A stretch of DNA of 64,000 nucleotides from Oscillospiraceae bacterium (GTDB lineage Bacteria; Bacillota; Clostridia; Oscillospirales; Ruminococcaceae). Location: contig JAFWVK010000109.1 in assembly GCA_017518255.1 (NCBI GenBank), positions 1 to 64,000 on the forward strand, read 5' to 3'. Numbering within the stretch: position 1 is the first letter of the stretch; every line of letters starts with the position of its first letter. A program made the position numbers and the translations under genes. This document shows positions 32,347 to 41,228 of the stretch, in pieces. The notes under the pieces were generated by a model. That model was not told the origin of the DNA and did no database searches. It saw only the letters and a program-made list of their open reading frames with translations.

Positions 32347-33501
32347 ATGAAGCAAAAGCGTTTGCTTTGCAGCCTGATGTGCCTGATGTTCGCGATTTCC
32401 GGTCTGACTGCCTGTAATGACAGCAGCAGTCAGCCGGATTCGCAGATTCCGACCGGTATACAGGAAACAACCGGCATAACTTCGGAAACGAATCTGACCG
32501 GATCTGTCACATCCGGTATCAGCAGCACGACTACGGTTTCCGAGCCTGCCGTTTCCGTCACGGAAAGCACCGATGCTGTTTTTGTTCCGTCAGATGATAT
32601 GCAGTATAATGAAGCATATTCTGCACTTGATAACTTCTTAAAGGCATGCACATCGGCAAACAGGGAATCGGCTCTTTCGCTTTCCAATCTCCGCACAGCC
32701 TATACGGCTGCCGAACAGCACGGCGCGCAGGGTGTATCCTTTAAGCAGAAAGCGGACGGGAAGTTTCAGGATATGCTTGGAATGCAGGCTGTCAAAATCG
32801 GGCAGGGCGCCTGTGCGGATACGCTGAAAACCAATTATCTGGAATGGATTCCGGATCTGAAAAAGCAGATTGCGGCATCCGCCGACGACCCGCAGAAGCA
32901 GGCGGAGCTGAAGCTGAAATCCGAAATCTGGAAACCGATTGAAATGCTGTATGTGTTCCCTGTTTCGTATCTGACAATCGACGGGCAGTCTGTCTCTGAG
33001 CTCTGTTATGTAATCAGGACGGAAAATACATGGTCAGTCGATCTTGCGGTTTTGCCGGATGCCGTTCAGGAGAAACGTGCAGAGGGGATAAAGCAGGTTG
33101 CCGCTGATGCGAGAAACTTTTTCCTTGCTCTTAGTTCCGCACTGATGGATGTGCAGGCAATGGGCGCTGATCTCACAATGGCAGACGGTGTGTTCTATTA
33201 CCGGGGCGCCGATCTCGGCTGGGGTCAAATGCCGGAGACTTTCGATAATGCCGTGAGCGTCAGAGATGCGGTCAATATCCGGCTCGGATACTATTTTAGC
33301 GGCTTGAGCCAGTGCGATCAGATCGGATATGCGATTAACGGCGGTCAGTGCAAAGCGGTTGCCGTTCAGCGCGGCAGTGAAAACGATCCGCTGACGGATA
33401 CGGAAATATATTATTTCGGCTGCTATCCGCATGTTCTGAATGAAGAGGATCTCGGTGAGTATATCAGTATCGAAGATGTTATGACACATGCGCTGGGCTG
33501 A
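32347..33501 (+). CDS. Lipoprotein paralogue 5, two-domain form
   Basis: A 384-residue protein with lipobox LTAC (Cys23), a Ser/Thr-rich linker (~25-75), a middle domain comparable to that of paralogue 4 ('AYSALDNFLKACTSANR') and a diverged shared domain: 'ADARNFFLALSSALMDV', 'FYYRGADLGWGQMP', 'GYYFSGLSQCDQIGYAI', 'FGCYPHVL' and 'VMTHALG'. It starts 6 bases after paralogue 4. It is the last and most divergent member of the array. Confidence 0.75.
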   Translation: MKQKRLLCSLMCLMFAISGLTACNDSSSQPDSQIPTGIQETTGITSETNLTGSVTSGISSTTTVSEPAVSVTESTDAVFVPSDDMQYNEAYSALDNFLKACTSANRESALSLSNLRTAYTAAEQHGAQGVSFKQKADGKFQDMLGMQAVKIGQGACADTLKTNYLEWIPDLKKQIAASADDPQKQAELKLKSEIWKPIEMLYVFPVSYLTIDGQSVSELCYVIRTENTWSVDLAVLPDAVQEKRAEGIKQVAADARNFFLALSSALMDVQAMGADLTMADGVFYYRGADLGWGQMPETFDNAVSVRDAVNIRLGYYFSGLSQCDQIGYAINGGQCKAVAVQRGSENDPLTDTEIYYFGCYPHVLNEEDLGEYISIEDVMTHALG

Positions 33502-33580
33502 TTTCCCGCTGACTGCACCATTATTTTGAAAGATACCCAATCTCAAATGAATACAGATATGGATAAAGGAGGATTATACT

Positions 33581-34306
33581 ATGAATCTGGACGAATTACT
33601 GAAGGAAGCGATTACAAAACCGGAAAAGCGTTCTCTCTTTTTGCAGATGCTGATTAAAAGCGACGTCTATGTCATTTGTAAACGCCCTGTAAAGCAGGAT
33701 GAGGTCAACGGCGGAATTTCAATGGAACTTGTGACAACACAGAACCCGGACGGGGATATCTTCATCCCGTTTTTTACCAGTTATCGCTCGCTTCAGCAGT
33801 TCGCGAAGCGATATGTAAACTGCTATCGTCTGAACTGTCTGCGTCTGTTTGATCTGATACAGTCGGCAAATGCCGTTCTGAATCCGAATTCCTACGGAAA
33901 AGAATTCTCGTCACAGGAAATCAAGAGTATCCTGATGGTTGCAAGAAACCTCAATATTCCGGCGATTTCCATGAAAGAGGAAGAAACGATCGAGTACCGT
34001 CCTTCGACCAAGAATCTGGATCATCTGATCCGTCCGCTGACGCGGTATCTCGCAAGACAGGCGAATGTCGATGCGTGCTATGTTGTGGAAATGATTCGCG
34101 GCTGCGAACGTCCGCAGACATTGTTTGTGTTCGATATGGGCGGAAATACCAGAAAGCTGTTCTTCCCGCTTTCAAAGTATCTTCAGAATTATTCCAAGTC
34201 CGGCGATTCGCTGGTGTTCATCAGCCTGGAAGAGCCGGCAGCAAAAAAGGCGGTTACCGGTATTGATCCGTTCTATATCCGCAAGAAGAGATTCTTTGAG
34301 CGCTGA
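33581..34306 (+). CDS. SseB-like domain protein
   Basis: A 241-residue protein with an SseB N-terminal-like domain ('LLKEAITKPEKRSLFLQMLIKSDVYVI', 'IFIPFFTSYRSLQQFAK') and a less conserved C-terminal half. SseB was named from an E. coli phenotype (serine sensitivity) and its biochemistry is not settled; Gram-positive relatives often sit near secretion or immunity loci. No signal peptide, so cytosolic. ATG 33581 follows AGGAGGA. It lies between the lipoprotein array and ruvB. Confidence 0.72.
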   Translation: MNLDELLKEAITKPEKRSLFLQMLIKSDVYVICKRPVKQDEVNGGISMELVTTQNPDGDIFIPFFTSYRSLQQFAKRYVNCYRLNCLRLFDLIQSANAVLNPNSYGKEFSSQEIKSILMVARNLNIPAISMKEEETIEYRPSTKNLDHLIRPLTRYLARQANVDACYVVEMIRGCERPQTLFVFDMGGNTRKLFFPLSKYLQNYSKSGDSLVFISLEEPAAKKAVTGIDPFYIRKKRFFER

Positions 34307-34347
34307 TATTTGCATTTTGTAAAAAATGACAGGGAGAGGATTGAAAC

Positions 34348-34580
34348 ATGCCGCCGAAAGGTAGACCGATCAGTTCTCATTCATCAAAACCGATTCCGCA
34401 CGGGCATCATCCGCATCATTCCGGATACGGCAATCATCATCCGCATTGTCCAAATACGGAGATTACGGCTGGCTGGAATGGGATCCGAAGAAAAAGAAAT
34501 GGTTTGTTCAGACCGGAGAAACCAAATGGAAAGAACTGCCGGAAGATCAGTACAGCAGCAGATTCTGGCATTTTGACTGA
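34348..34580 (+). pseudogene. His-rich small gene with a probable frameshift
   Basis: ATG 34348 after GGGAGAGGA opens a frame with a His/Pro/Gly-rich start ('HGHHPHHSGYGNHHPH'). Near 34445 the plausible coding sequence moves to the -1 frame: from 34446 it reads 'KYGDYGWLEWDPKKKKW' then 'WKELPEDQYSSRFWHFD' and stops at 34580, a normal-looking ending rich in Trp and Lys. The first frame instead runs on to 34611 with unnatural composition and overlaps ruvB. A one-base indel (real or a sequencing error) around 34441-34452 explains both. Family unknown. Confidence 0.55.
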
Positions 34581-34607
34581 GCTATTACGAAATTTGGAGA
34601 GTAGAAT

Positions 34608-35699
34608 ATGATACAAACAGGAACCCCTGTTTTTGCCGCGGATGAACCGGAGGAGGCGCGTCTTTCCAGTCCGGAGGTGCTGCCGCAGGACGGCGATGCA
34701 GAAGTATCGCTCCGTCCCAAAACACTGAAGGATTATATCGGGCAAAATCTGGTGAAGGAAAAGCTCGCTGTCTATATTGAAGCAGCACGGCGCCGCGGTG
34801 ATCCGCTGGATCATGTGCTGCTCTACGGTCCGCCCGGACTTGGAAAAACAACCCTTTCCGGAATCATTGCGCATGAAATGGGTGTGAATCTGCGTGTGAC
34901 CTCCGGTCCTGCGATTGAAAAGCCCGGTGATCTGGCCGCGCTTCTGACGAATCTCGGCAGGGGAGATGTGCTTTTTGTAGATGAAATTCACCGGCTTTCT
35001 CGTGCCGTGGAGGAGATTCTGTATCCGGCGCTGGAGGACAGAGTGCTGGATATCATGATCGGAAAGGGTCCCTCTGCAAGAAGTATCCGTGTTGATTTAC
35101 AGCCCTTTACGCTGGTCGGTGCCACAACCAGAGCCGGTCAGCTGACGCAGCCGCTTCGGGAACGCTTCGGAATAGTTGAGCGTCTGGAACTCTATACGCC
35201 GGAGCAGCTCTGTGATATTATCCGGAGAAGCGCGATGCTGCTGGATATTCCGTGTGAGACGGACGGGGCAATGGAGCTCGCAAAGCGTTCCAGAGGCACA
35301 CCGCGTATCGCAAACCGCCTTCTTCGCAGAGTCCGAGACTTTGCGGATGTTCTCGGCAAGGGTGTAATTGATGCGCAGACGACAAGGCTTGCGCTGGAAC
35401 GCCTTGAAATTGATGAGCTGGGACTCGATAAGCTTGATATCCGAATGCTCGATATGATGATCCGCGGATATCACGGCGGACCGGTCGGGCTGGATACGCT
35501 GGCATCTGCAATCGGCGAGGAAGCCGTTACACTGGAGGATATCTGTGAGCCGTATCTGATGCAGCTTGGAATGCTTGCGAGAACGCCGCGCGGCAGATGT
35601 GCGACTGCACTTGCCTATCAGCATCTCGGTTATCCGGCACCGGACGGAATCGGTCAGCAGTATTCTCTTTCCGATATGCTGAACGAAACGGAAATGTAA
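34608..35699 (+). CDS. ruvB: Holliday junction branch migration ATPase RuvB
   Basis: A 363-residue AAA+ motor. Landmarks: '[12 protein letters not shown]', Walker A GPPGLGKT near residue 75, Walker B '[10 protein letters not shown]', '[19 protein letters not shown]' and the sensor-2 region '[18 protein letters not shown]'. It drives branch migration with RuvA. The N-terminal ~35 residues before the core are longer and more acidic than usual. ATG 34608 follows TTGGAGAG. Confidence 0.95.
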   Translation: MIQTGTPVFAADEPEEARLSSPEVLPQDGDAEVSLRPKTLKDYIGQNLVKEKLAVYIEAARRRGDPLDHVLLYGPPGLGKTTLSGIIAHEMGVNLRVTSGPAIEKPGDLAALLTNLGRGDVLFVDEIHRLSRAVEEILYPALEDRVLDIMIGKGPSARSIRVDLQPFTLVGATTRAGQLTQPLRERFGIVERLELYTPEQLCDIIRRSAMLLDIPCETDGAMELAKRSRGTPRIANRLLRRVRDFADVLGKGVIDAQTTRLALERLEIDELGLDKLDIRMLDMMIRGYHGGPVGLDTLASAIGEEAVTLEDICEPYLMQLGMLARTPRGRCATALAYQHLGYPAPDGIGQQYSLSDMLNETEM

Positions 35700-35750
35700 T
35701 GACTTCTTTTCATTCAGATGCTCCTGATTTCTGAATTGCAGGGAAAAGAT

Positions 35751-36299
35751 ATGAGACGTTTATCGACGAAAAATTACGATCATAACCGTCAGATACCGCT
35801 TCCGGAGGGCCTGCTGAACGGGCAGGCGCTGGGAGCAGTATCCGGTATGAAATACGGTCGTTCGACTGTCAGCTACAGCGGCTGTGAATGCATTGCAGTT
35901 TATAATGCGCTGCTGATGAACGGGACGCCGTTTCCGTTTCCGGAGATTGCAAGATATATGGAGCGCTTCCGGGTGCTGTTCGGCTTCTGGGGAACAAATT
36001 TTCTGGCATTGGGGCATTGCCTGAAATACTTCGGGCTGCATGTCAGACGATTCCGTTCCCGCAGGAAAATAGCCGCTGCACTGGAACCGGACAGACCGGC
36101 ACTGCTGGTCTACTGGACAAAAAGGCGCTTTGCATCCTCCGTGCATACGGTCTGTATCCGACTCTGTGATCCCGATACAGTTGAGATACTGAATGCATAT
36201 AATACATGTTCGCATCCGGTTCGGGAAAAACTGCCGGATGTGCTGAAAAAGAAACTGATTTTTGCGTATATTCCGGAAAAAGTTCTGTCTGAGAGCTGA
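35751..36299 (+). CDS. Putative C39-like cysteine-peptidase-fold protein
   Basis: A 182-residue protein. The pattern Cys45/Cys47 in 'YSGCECIAVYNALL', His132 in 'SSVHTVCIRL' and an Asn at 148-151 in 'ILNAYN' fits a papain-like peptidase of the C39 type, although I cannot assign a known family. The protein has no signal peptide. ATG 35751 follows AGGGAAAAG; an in-frame start 33 bases upstream has no ribosome site. It is placed between ruvB and a degenerate phosphohexomutase gene. Role unknown. Confidence 0.6.
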   Translation: MRRLSTKNYDHNRQIPLPEGLLNGQALGAVSGMKYGRSTVSYSGCECIAVYNALLMNGTPFPFPEIARYMERFRVLFGFWGTNFLALGHCLKYFGLHVRRFRSRRKIAAALEPDRPALLVYWTKRRFASSVHTVCIRLCDPDTVEILNAYNTCSHPVREKLPDVLKKKLIFAYIPEKVLSES

Positions 36300-36327
36300 A
36301 TGACCGGAACGAAGGGAGGCGGATTCT

Positions 36328-37710
36328 GTGAGCAGACTTCTGAAGCCGGAAGGGCTCCGCGGGAAAGCGATGACGGATATTACACCGGAGCTGATGCTCC
36401 GGCTCGGCAGAGCAGCTGCACAGGCAATCGGGAAATCGTGCAGTCATCCGCCTGTTTTTTATTTGTCACATGATTCGCGGCTTGCAGCGGATGCGCTGGA
36501 AGCGGCGCTGTGTTCGGGAATCTGTGCAGGCGGCGGCCATGCACATATCCTCGGGGTGCTGCCTTCTGCGGGAATGGCAATGATGCTTGCGGCTGAGGAT
36601 GCGGAAGCCGGAATATCCCTTTCGTGCGGCGATCAGCCGTTTGAACAGATTTGTGTGCGGCTGTTTGCGAAAAGCGGCGCACTGATGTCCGCAGAGCAGC
36701 TTGATTCGATTTCTGTTCTGATGCAGAACGGAACGGTCAGTTCTGTGAGCGGCAGAAACTGCGGACAGGTACAGATTCAGAACGATGCACAGAAACGCTG
36801 CCTCAGATTGCTCGGTACCAGACTGACCAGACCGGGACTTCGTGAGAAAAAACGGATCCGTATTGCAATCGACTGTGCGAACGGCGCTGCCTCTGTTCTT
36901 GCCGAGCCTCTTTTTAAGCAGCTCGGTGCAGAGGTTCTTGTGATGAATGATAATCCTGACGGAATCAATATCAATCAGGAGTGCGGCGTAAAGCATACGG
37001 ACAAACTCGCTGAATTTGTGCAGGATTACAGCTGTTCCGCAGGCTTTTCTTTTGACGGTGATGCCGCAAGATTTATCGCGGTGGATGAAACCGGTGAAAC
37101 ACTGGACTGTGACAGGTGCCTTGCGATTCTTTGTGAGGACAGATTGCAGGAACAGGCTGCTGCACCTCCGATGCTTCCGAAGACCATGCTGCGCGGGGTT
37201 GCCGTGACAGTCATGACGAATCTCGGCTTTCTGCGTTATGCACAGTCGCGCAATATTCCGGTTTATACCACACAGCCTGCGCAGCCGTTTATGACAGCCA
37301 GAATGCGAAAGCTGGTGCTTCCGCTCGGCGGAGACGGCAGGGGACTGATTTACACATCGGATTCTCCGGCGCCTGACGGCCTGATTGCGGCGGCATATTT
37401 GCTGCAGGCATTGCAGAGAACCGGAAAACCGCTGAGTGAACTCGCGTCCGTTATGGAGCATGACCCGCAGGTTATGACTCCGGCGCGGATTCCTGCATAC
37501 TGGAAGGAAATCTGGAAAAACGACCCCGAAATCTCCGGCTTTATTGCACAGTGTCAGGAGGAGCTCGGAATGGAGGGCAGAATTGTGGTCCGTGAACGCA
37601 GGGACGATTCCCCGATCATCAATGTCATGGTTGAGGGGCGCGATTTCCGGAAGATCAACAGTTATCTGATGGCTATTACCGAAAAAATTACGCAATGTAC
37701 GCATCGCTGA
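36328..37710 (+). CDS. Phosphohexomutase-family protein lacking catalytic motifs
   Basis: A 460-residue protein with the four-domain plan of phosphoglucosamine/phosphomannomutases (e.g. 'AIDCANGAASVLAEPLFKQLGAE' ~180-202). Key sites are altered: the phosphoserine loop SASHNP is replaced by LSCGDQP (98-104); the metal loop DGDxDR reads DGDAAR (243-248); the sugar loop GGEQSGH reads GGDGRGL (334-340); the phosphate-binding RxSGTEP reads RRDDSPI (424-430). It should not act as a mutase, but may bind a sugar phosphate or a partner. GTG 36328 follows GGGAGGCGG. Reading frame and family shape are certain; the role is not. Confidence 0.8.
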   Translation: MSRLLKPEGLRGKAMTDITPELMLRLGRAAAQAIGKSCSHPPVFYLSHDSRLAADALEAALCSGICAGGGHAHILGVLPSAGMAMMLAAEDAEAGISLSCGDQPFEQICVRLFAKSGALMSAEQLDSISVLMQNGTVSSVSGRNCGQVQIQNDAQKRCLRLLGTRLTRPGLREKKRIRIAIDCANGAASVLAEPLFKQLGAEVLVMNDNPDGININQECGVKHTDKLAEFVQDYSCSAGFSFDGDAARFIAVDETGETLDCDRCLAILCEDRLQEQAAAPPMLPKTMLRGVAVTVMTNLGFLRYAQSRNIPVYTTQPAQPFMTARMRKLVLPLGGDGRGLIYTSDSPAPDGLIAAAYLLQALQRTGKPLSELASVMEHDPQVMTPARIPAYWKEIWKNDPEISGFIAQCQEELGMEGRIVVRERRDDSPIINVMVEGRDFRKINSYLMAITEKITQCTHR

Positions 37711-37728
37711 ATGACGGGAGGCTTTTTT

Positions 37729-38121
37729 ATGGATGAAATCTGGTATAAACTGTATGATGCCGCCAAAAGTGTGCTGAATGCGAGAAAAATATCGGAGTAT
37801 GTTACTGCGGGAGAGGTTTCCGCAGCGATTCTGTCGAAATCCGGCAGGATATATACCGGCATTTGTGTGGATACCTGCTCAACACTCGGAATCTGTGCGG
37901 AACGCAATGCGATTTTTGCGATGCTGACGGCAGGGGAGCAGGAAATTGACAAGGTTGTTGCGATTCTGCCGGACGGCAGTTCCGGAGCACCCTGCGGTGC
38001 CTGCCGGGAACTGATGGTTCAGCTGATGCCGGATTCCTACGGCGATATTGAAATCATGATCGATATGAAAAGCGGCAGAATTATGAAAATGGCTGAACTG
38101 ACACCGGAATGGTGGATTTGA
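37729..38121 (+). CDS. cdd: Cytidine deaminase
   Basis: A 130-residue zinc deaminase that converts cytidine and deoxycytidine to uridines. Zinc ligands and the catalytic Glu are visible: Cys56-Ala-Glu58 and Pro88-Cys89-x-x-Cys92. ATG 37729 is 7 bases after GGGAGG; ATG 37711 is in frame but precedes the ribosome site. The C-terminus 'ELTPEWWI' differs from typical Cdd (PxxF). Blasticidin-S-deaminase-like relatives are an alternative. Confidence 0.85.
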   Translation: MDEIWYKLYDAAKSVLNARKISEYVTAGEVSAAILSKSGRIYTGICVDTCSTLGICAERNAIFAMLTAGEQEIDKVVAILPDGSSGAPCGACRELMVQLMPDSYGDIEIMIDMKSGRIMKMAELTPEWWI

Positions 38122-38132
38122 CGGAGGAACTG

Positions 38133-39002
38133 ATGAGAATCGCTGAACATTGGACGGATTATCGCCTGATTGATACCAAATCCGGCGAGCGGCTGGAGCG
38201 CTGGGGTGATGTCACACTGATTCGTCCGGATCCGCAGGTGATCTGGCAGACGCCTCCGCTGACCGATTTGTGGAATCATGCCGACGGGCATTATCATCGC
38301 TCCAAATCCGGCGGGGGACAGTGGGAATACCGGAAAAAGCCGCCGGAAAGCTGGATGATTCATTACGGGAATTTGCAGTTTATTGTCCGCCCGACCGGAT
38401 TCAAGCATACCGGACTCTTTCCGGAACAGGCGGTCAACTGGGATTGGATGAGACAAACGATTCAGAATGCCGGAAGAACGGTTCGTGTGCTGAATCTGTT
38501 TGCCTATACCGGGGGTGCAACACTTGCCTGTGCGTCGGCAGGCGCGGAGGTTTGTCATGTCGATGCCGCAAAGGGCATGGTTCAGTGGGCGCGGGAAAAT
38601 GCCGCTGCCTCCGGACTGACCGAAGCGCCGATCCGCTGGATTGTCGATGACTGCGAGAAATTTATTCGCAGGGAGGCACGCCGCGGAAAAAAATACGATG
38701 CAGTCATTATGGATCCGCCAAGCTACGGCAGAGGTCCGGGCGGTGAGATCTGGAAGCTCGAAAACAGCATTTATCCGCTGGTTGAGGCATGTCTTGACGT
38801 GCTCTCGGATACTCCGCTGTTTTTTCTGCTGAACAGCTATACGACTGGGCTTTCGCCCTCAGTCATGGGCTATCTGCTGCACAGCCTGATTGTACCGGAA
38901 TTCGGCGGGAAGGTTTCCGCAGACGAAATCGGACTGCCGGTTGAACTGGCGAAAGCTGCGCTTCCCTGCGGTGCGACCGCAATCTGGGAGGCGGAATCAT
39001 GA
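38133..39002 (+). CDS. Class I SAM-dependent methyltransferase (RlmI/RsmL-like)
   Basis: A 289-residue enzyme. The SAM motif is 'LNLFAYTGGATLACASAGAE', with the acidic loop 'HVDAAKGMVQWARENA', and the catalytic-type motif 'VIMDPPSYGRGP' follows. These are the signs of the COG1092 23S rRNA cytosine-5 methyltransferases, but the N-terminal PUA domain is missing, so the target is uncertain. ATG 38133 is 5 bases after GGAGG; ATG 38109 would overlap cdd. It overlaps the next gene by 4 bases. Confidence 0.85.
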   Translation: MRIAEHWTDYRLIDTKSGERLERWGDVTLIRPDPQVIWQTPPLTDLWNHADGHYHRSKSGGGQWEYRKKPPESWMIHYGNLQFIVRPTGFKHTGLFPEQAVNWDWMRQTIQNAGRTVRVLNLFAYTGGATLACASAGAEVCHVDAAKGMVQWARENAAASGLTEAPIRWIVDDCEKFIRREARRGKKYDAVIMDPPSYGRGPGGEIWKLENSIYPLVEACLDVLSDTPLFFLLNSYTTGLSPSVMGYLLHSLIVPEFGGKVSADEIGLPVELAKAALPCGATAIWEAES

Positions 39003-39472
39003 AGATCAGACGGGTTCGCGGATCAGAGGAGCAGGCGGTGCATGACGTTATCGCGGAAACACTTCGTCTCAGCAACAGCCGCGATTATCCGCCGGAATAC
39101 ATTGATGCGCTGATCGGGGAGCTTTCTCCGGCTGTGCTGAAACAGCGTGCCGAAGAGGGACATATGTATGTAATCTGTGACGGCGAACGCATCATCGGTA
39201 CAGGAACGGTCGCGCCCTTCTGGGGCAGTATGACCGAGAGCATTCTGCTGACAGTCTTCATATTGCCGGCGTATCAGGGCAGAGGACTCGGAAGAAAGCT
39301 GATTGAAACGCTCGAACAGGACGAGTATGCAAAGCGTGCAGTGCGCATTGAGATTCCTGCATCGCTGACGGTGGTCAACTTCTACCGGCATCTCGGTTAT
39401 GATTATAAAAACGGCTTGACTGAGCCGGATGACGGTCTGCTTTACAGACTGGAGAAGTTCCGTAATGAATAA
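38999..39472 (+). CDS. GNAT-family N-acetyltransferase
   Basis: A 157-residue acetyltransferase with the acetyl-CoA loop 'LPAYQGRGLGRKLIE' (Q/R-x-x-G-x-G) near residue 93 and the C-terminal 'VVNFYRHLGYDYKNGL'. The ATGA overlap with the methyltransferase gene suggests translational coupling, as seen in ribosomal protein or RNA modification pairs. The acceptor is not known. Confidence 0.85.
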   Translation: MKIRRVRGSEEQAVHDVIAETLRLSNSRDYPPEYIDALIGELSPAVLKQRAEEGHMYVICDGERIIGTGTVAPFWGSMTESILLTVFILPAYQGRGLGRKLIETLEQDEYAKRAVRIEIPASLTVVNFYRHLGYDYKNGLTEPDDGLLYRLEKFRNE

Positions 39473-39496
39473 TAAGTCTGTCTGCACGGAGAGTAT

Positions 39497-40384
39497 ATGG
39501 AATCACTGATAAAAATAGATCATGTCCGGTTTTCTTATCAGACAGATGAAGAAAATGCGGAGCCGGCTGAGGTGCTGAAAGACATCTCGCTGGAATTTGA
39601 ACACGGAGAGCTGGTCGCAGTTCTCGGTCACAACGGTTCGGGCAAATCGACGCTTGCAAAGCTGATAAACGGCATTCTTCGTCCGACATCCGGCGTCGTG
39701 ACAGTCGCGGGAATGGATACTTCTGACGAGGAAAAGCTGCTGGAAATCCGGCAGCATGTCGGAATGGTGTTCCAGAATCCGGATAATCAGATTGTAGCGA
39801 CGGTTGTTGAAGAGGATGTCGCTTTCGGTCTGGAGAACCTCGGTATGCCTTCGGATGAAATGCGGATTCGCGTCGATCAGGCGCTGCATGCAGTCGGAAT
39901 GTACGAATACCGCAATCATGCGCCGCATCAGCTTTCCGGCGGACAGAAGCAGAGAGTTGCGATTGCCGGCATCATTGCAATGCGCCCGGACTGTATCGTA
40001 CTGGACGAGCCGACTGCCATGCTGGATCCGCAGGGCAGAATTGAGGTCATGCGCACGGTGAAAATGCTGAACCGTGATTACGGGATTACCGTCATTCTTA
40101 TTACGCATGAGATGGATGAAGCCGCACAGTGTGACAGGGTGATTGTGATAGACCACGGGACGGTGCATATGGATGCGCCGCCGAACAAGGTCTTTTCGCA
40201 TGTAGATGAAATGCGGGCGCTGGGTCTGGATGTTCCGCAGGTGACGGAGCTTTGCAGTATTCTGCGCGGAGCAGGCTATGATCTCGATCCGGAAATCCTG
40301 GATGTCAGTACGTGTGTTGAAGCAATCGCGGAATTGTTTTCGCAGAAAGGAATCACGCAGAATGCCGATTCTGGAAGCAAATAA
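39497..40384 (+). CDS. ecfA1: ECF transporter ATPase EcfA1
   Basis: A 295-residue ATP-binding subunit of the shared energy-coupling module for vitamin and metal uptake. Walker A is GHNGSGKST near residue 47, the signature is 'LSGGQKQRVAIAG' and Walker B is 'CIVLDEPTAMLDP'. ATG 39497 follows CGGAGAG. It overlaps ecfA2 by 23 bases. Order ecfA1-ecfA2-ecfT is standard for Bacillota, and the module probably serves many S components. Confidence 0.94.
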   Translation: MESLIKIDHVRFSYQTDEENAEPAEVLKDISLEFEHGELVAVLGHNGSGKSTLAKLINGILRPTSGVVTVAGMDTSDEEKLLEIRQHVGMVFQNPDNQIVATVVEEDVAFGLENLGMPSDEMRIRVDQALHAVGMYEYRNHAPHQLSGGQKQRVAIAGIIAMRPDCIVLDEPTAMLDPQGRIEVMRTVKMLNRDYGITVILITHEMDEAAQCDRVIVIDHGTVHMDAPPNKVFSHVDEMRALGLDVPQVTELCSILRGAGYDLDPEILDVSTCVEAIAELFSQKGITQNADSGSK

Positions 40385-41228
40385 TCTGACTTATACATAC
40401 AGCATCGGCTCGCCGTTCCAGAAAACGGCTGTCGATCATATCAATCTGCAGATTGAGCAGGGCGAATTCATCGGAATCATCGGGCATACCGGCTCCGGAA
40501 AATCTACGCTGATGCAGATGATGAACGGGCTTCTGAAGCCGACCGAGGGTACGGTTCTGCTGGACGGAAAGGATATCTGGGCAAAGAAAGCAGACCGGCG
40601 TGCTGTTCGGTTTCAGGTCGGACTGGTATTTCAGTATCCGGAATACCAGCTTTTTGAAGAAACCGTTTATAAAGATATTGCCTTCGGTCCCAAAAACATG
40701 GGGCTGGATGAGAAAGAGATTGACCGCCGTGTGCGGGAGACCGCGGAAGCGGTCGGTCTGGATGAGAAGCTGCTCGAACAGTCCCCGTATGCGCTTTCGG
40801 GCGGACAGAAACGGCGTGCGGCGATTGCCGGTGTTATGGCAATGGAACCGCGTGTCCTGATTCTCGACGAACCGACAGCCGGGCTTGATCCGCTCGGACG
40901 TACAACCGTTCTGACCCAGCTGCGGGAATATCACAAAAAGACAGGCTGTACGGTCATGCTTGTTTCCCACAGCATGGAGGATGTTGCCAAATATGTCTCA
41001 AAGCTGCTGGTGCTGTCTCATGCGAAGGTCGTATGCTACGATACGCCGGAGCGCGTGTTTGCACGCGGCGCGGAGCTGGAGCAGATCGGTCTGGCGCTCC
41101 CGCAGATCACAAAAGTATTTCACGGTCTGAAAGAGCGCGGGATTACATTCCCCGAAGAGGTATATACCGTCCGGTTCGGCGCGGAACTTCTGAGAGCAAA
41201 ACTGGAAGGGAGTACGCCGCCATGCTGA
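40362..41228 (+). CDS. ecfA2: ECF transporter ATPase EcfA2
   Basis: A 288-residue paired ATPase with Walker A 'GHTGSGKST', signature 'LSGGQKRRAAIAG' and Walker B 'VLILDEPTAGLDP'. ATG 40362 is 9 bases after AAAGGA inside the end of ecfA1; the upstream open frame is the ecfA1 overlap. It overlaps ecfT by 7 bases. It should form the heterodimer with EcfA1. Confidence 0.94.
   Translation: MPILEANNLTYTYSIGSPFQKTAVDHINLQIEQGEFIGIIGHTGSGKSTLMQMMNGLLKPTEGTVLLDGKDIWAKKADRRAVRFQVGLVFQYPEYQLFEETVYKDIAFGPKNMGLDEKEIDRRVRETAEAVGLDEKLLEQSPYALSGGQKRRAAIAGVMAMEPRVLILDEPTAGLDPLGRTTVLTQLREYHKKTGCTVMLVSHSMEDVAKYVSKLLVLSHAKVVCYDTPERVFARGAELEQIGLALPQITKVFHGLKERGITFPEEVYTVRFGAELLRAKLEGSTPPC

Noticed and set aside
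34441..34455. Programmed -1 frameshift site in the His-rich gene
   Set aside because: No X-XXY-YYZ slippery heptamer or following structure is visible; a simple indel is more likely.
36466..37704. 412-codon minus-strand frame opposite the phosphohexomutase-like gene
   Set aside because: I considered whether the degenerate mutase was itself the shadow, but it has a full family core, a GTG start with GGGAGG and good spacing to neighbours. The opposite frame has none of these.
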